Positions 22,069-23,074 of a DNA stretch of 23,074 nucleotides are shown in pieces. Both the position numbers and the translations under genes were made by a program. Source of the DNA: Clostridia bacterium (GTDB lineage Bacteria; Bacillota; Clostridia; Christensenellales; Borkfalkiaceae). Where the stretch lies: positions 1 through 23,074 of the forward strand of contig CAAGHC010000097.1 in NCBI GenBank assembly GCA_900769565.1, given 5' to 3'. The stretch's first letter is position 1; every line of letters begins with the position of its first letter. The notes beneath the pieces were generated by a model. That model saw nothing but the letters and a program-made list of their open reading frames with translations. It did not search any database and had not been told where the DNA came from.

Positions 22069-22935
22069 ATGAAACAATTTAGTCTTTATTTAGAAGATTA
22101 CGCACTTTTAATACATGAAAACACCTTGAATACTCCCACTAGCACTTGGAAAGTTGACGCTCATTTACACAGTTTTTACGAACTACATTATATTTTGGAC
22201 GGTTATGCAAAACTTTTCGTCGACGGAAAAACGGTTACCGTGCAACAAAACCAACTAATATTTATAAACAAAAACGTCCTACATTACACGCTTTCGCATT
22301 CTGACGATTTAAAGTTTGTTTCCATATCTTTTGATTTAGAAAAACTTTTGGACAAAACAAACTTTTGTGATAAGAGTTCAAATTACGACGCTATTAAAAA
22401 TTGTATATACTCGTCGGAAAAATCTATCGTTTTCGACGATAACGTGCTAAAGTGCACCTTTTTAGAATTTTACGATAAAAATGAAAGGTCTAAACTAAAC
22501 AGCGTAAAGCACGTGATTAGTATTGCTTATTTAAGGCTTATAAATCGACTTTTCGAGTTGAACGTAAGTAGCGAAAAAAGTGCGCCCATAGAACGCTCTG
22601 GCAAGTATAAAAACGAGATTATAAAAATAGATAAATTTATTTCCGAGCACTATATGGAAGATATTAGCATTGACGACCTTGCCAAACTTTTCTATTTAAG
22701 CAAAAGGCAAATGACACGCATTTTTGAAGATTTAATAGGCGAATCTTTTCATAAAAGTTTGCTTCGCCAAAGAATGAACGTCGCACTAATGCACATTAAA
22801 AACAACACCGTTCCCCTTACCGAAATCCCCTATCTTTGCGGATTTAATTCTTATAGTGGTTTTTATTTAGCGTTTAAGAATTTTTACGGCGTGCCACCAC
22901 AAAAGCATTACCAAATGACAGATAATAAAAATTAA
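22069..22935 (+). CDS. AraC-family transcription regulator
   Basis: The 288-residue protein has an N-terminal cupin-type sensor domain (about 25-80; HLHSFYELHYILDGYAKL is typical) and a C-terminal double helix-turn-helix of about 100 residues. ISIDDLAKLFYLSKRQMTRIF forms the first HTH, and LTEIPYLCGFNSYSGFYLAFKNFYGVPPQKHY the second with the family's end motif. It most likely senses a sugar-type ligand and controls the divergent DegT gene and perhaps the amidohydrolase. The ATG at 22069-22071 has no strong ribosome site, only a weak AGGT eight bases before. An insertion sequence begins 20 bases after the stop codon, so the gene itself is intact. Confidence 0.9.
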   Translation: MKQFSLYLEDYALLIHENTLNTPTSTWKVDAHLHSFYELHYILDGYAKLFVDGKTVTVQQNQLIFINKNVLHYTLSHSDDLKFVSISFDLEKLLDKTNFCDKSSNYDAIKNCIYSSEKSIVFDDNVLKCTFLEFYDKNERSKLNSVKHVISIAYLRLINRLFELNVSSEKSAPIERSGKYKNEIIKIDKFISEHYMEDISIDDLAKLFYLSKRQMTRIFEDLIGESFHKSLLRQRMNVALMHIKNNTVPLTEIPYLCGFNSYSGFYLAFKNFYGVPPQKHYQMTDNKN

Positions 22936-22955
22936 AAGATAAAGGCGTTGGAAAC

Positions 22956-23074
22956 TGATGTGAACCCAAAAGTTTAGACAAAAAATTAAATTAAATATAT
23001 TGGAATTGAGTTCGGTATTTAACTGGACTCATTTTCAATTTTAATGATATTCTTTCATTGTTGTAATAGTTAAT
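22956..23074 (-). mobile_element. End of an IS3-family insertion sequence (truncated by contig end)
   Basis: The element starts with TGATGTGAACCCAAAAGT, the TG-first terminal inverted repeat style of IS3-family elements, continuing to GACA at 22980. Ten bases later the 3' end of a transposase gene begins on the minus strand. The other end and the target duplication are outside the window. The contig probably ends here because the element is repeated in the genome. Confidence 0.85.
22991..23074 (-). CDS. IS3-family transposase (OrfB), C-terminal 27 residues
   Basis: The frame entering from the contig end reads INYYNNERISLKLK, then MSPVKYRTQ and a TAA stop at 22991-22993. This is the conserved C-terminal tail of IS3-family DDE transposases (YYNNxRxxxxLKxxSPxxYR), after the catalytic Glu. 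The catalytic domain lies beyond the window, so whether the copy is active cannot be told. Confidence 0.88.
   Translation of the reverse strand: MNYYNNERISLKLKMSPVKYRTQFQYI

Noticed and set aside
1..23074. CRISPR array, tRNA, rRNA, prophage or toxin-antitoxin pair
   Set aside because: No regularly spaced repeats, cloverleaf, rRNA-like stretch, phage structural gene or paired small toxin/antitoxin ORFs were seen.

Overview
The window looks like one contig from an uncultured low-GC Gram-positive bacterium, most likely a gut-type member of the Bacillota, class Clostridia. This is inference from AGGAGG-type ribosome sites, sigma-A-type promoters with 17-bp spacers, U-tailed terminators and the gene families present. 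No rRNA or tRNA is present to confirm it. Both ends are contig ends: bases 1-31 are leftover Illumina adapter, and the right end stops inside an IS3-family insertion sequence. Nearly all genes lie on the minus strand, so transcription runs right to left.

Layout, left to right. (1) 32-5086: arginine biosynthesis operon, transcribed argG-argH-argC-argJ-argB, with argB cut by the contig end. It has a strong promoter and an AT-rich array of possible ArgR/AhrC half-sites. (2) 5211-9924: a sugar-phosphate operon encoding a PHP-domain protein, a SrlD-like sorbitol-6-phosphate dehydrogenase, a two-domain class II aldolase and a single class II aldolase, with its own promoter and terminator. (3) 10097-10406: a tiny complete transcription unit (promoter, structured leader, perfect ribosome site, 30-codon ORF, terminator). 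(4) 10448-13449: pyrimidine salvage operon uraA-upp followed by a PAP2 phosphatase, preceded by a leader that looks like a leader-peptide attenuator. (5) 13478-17514: an operon with a duplicated DUF1538 membrane protein, a tandem PII-like protein, a small S24/S26 serine peptidase and proA. (6) 17496-19498: an iron-type alcohol dehydrogenase and a HAD phosphatase. (7) 19553-22935: a plus-strand amidohydrolase, a minus-strand DegT-type aminotransferase and a plus-strand AraC-type regulator. (8) 22956-23074: the end of an IS3-family element.

How the parts work together. The arg genes form the acetyl-cycle arginine pathway; ArgJ recycles the acetyl group, so no separate synthase is needed for ongoing flux. 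UraA imports uracil and Upp converts it to UMP; the leader upstream would let pyrimidine supply set expression. The DUF1538/PII pair resembles the general plan of PII proteins controlling membrane transporters, and its link to proA hints at nitrogen or glutamate-family metabolism.

The most striking global signal is that I found no GATC tetranucleotide anywhere in the native sequence. The only copy is inside the adapter. The best candidates for undescribed biology are the uraA leader, the tandem PII/DUF1538/peptidase/proA operon, the 30-codon transcription unit, the promoter embedded in a terminator at 17486-17525, and the GATC void.
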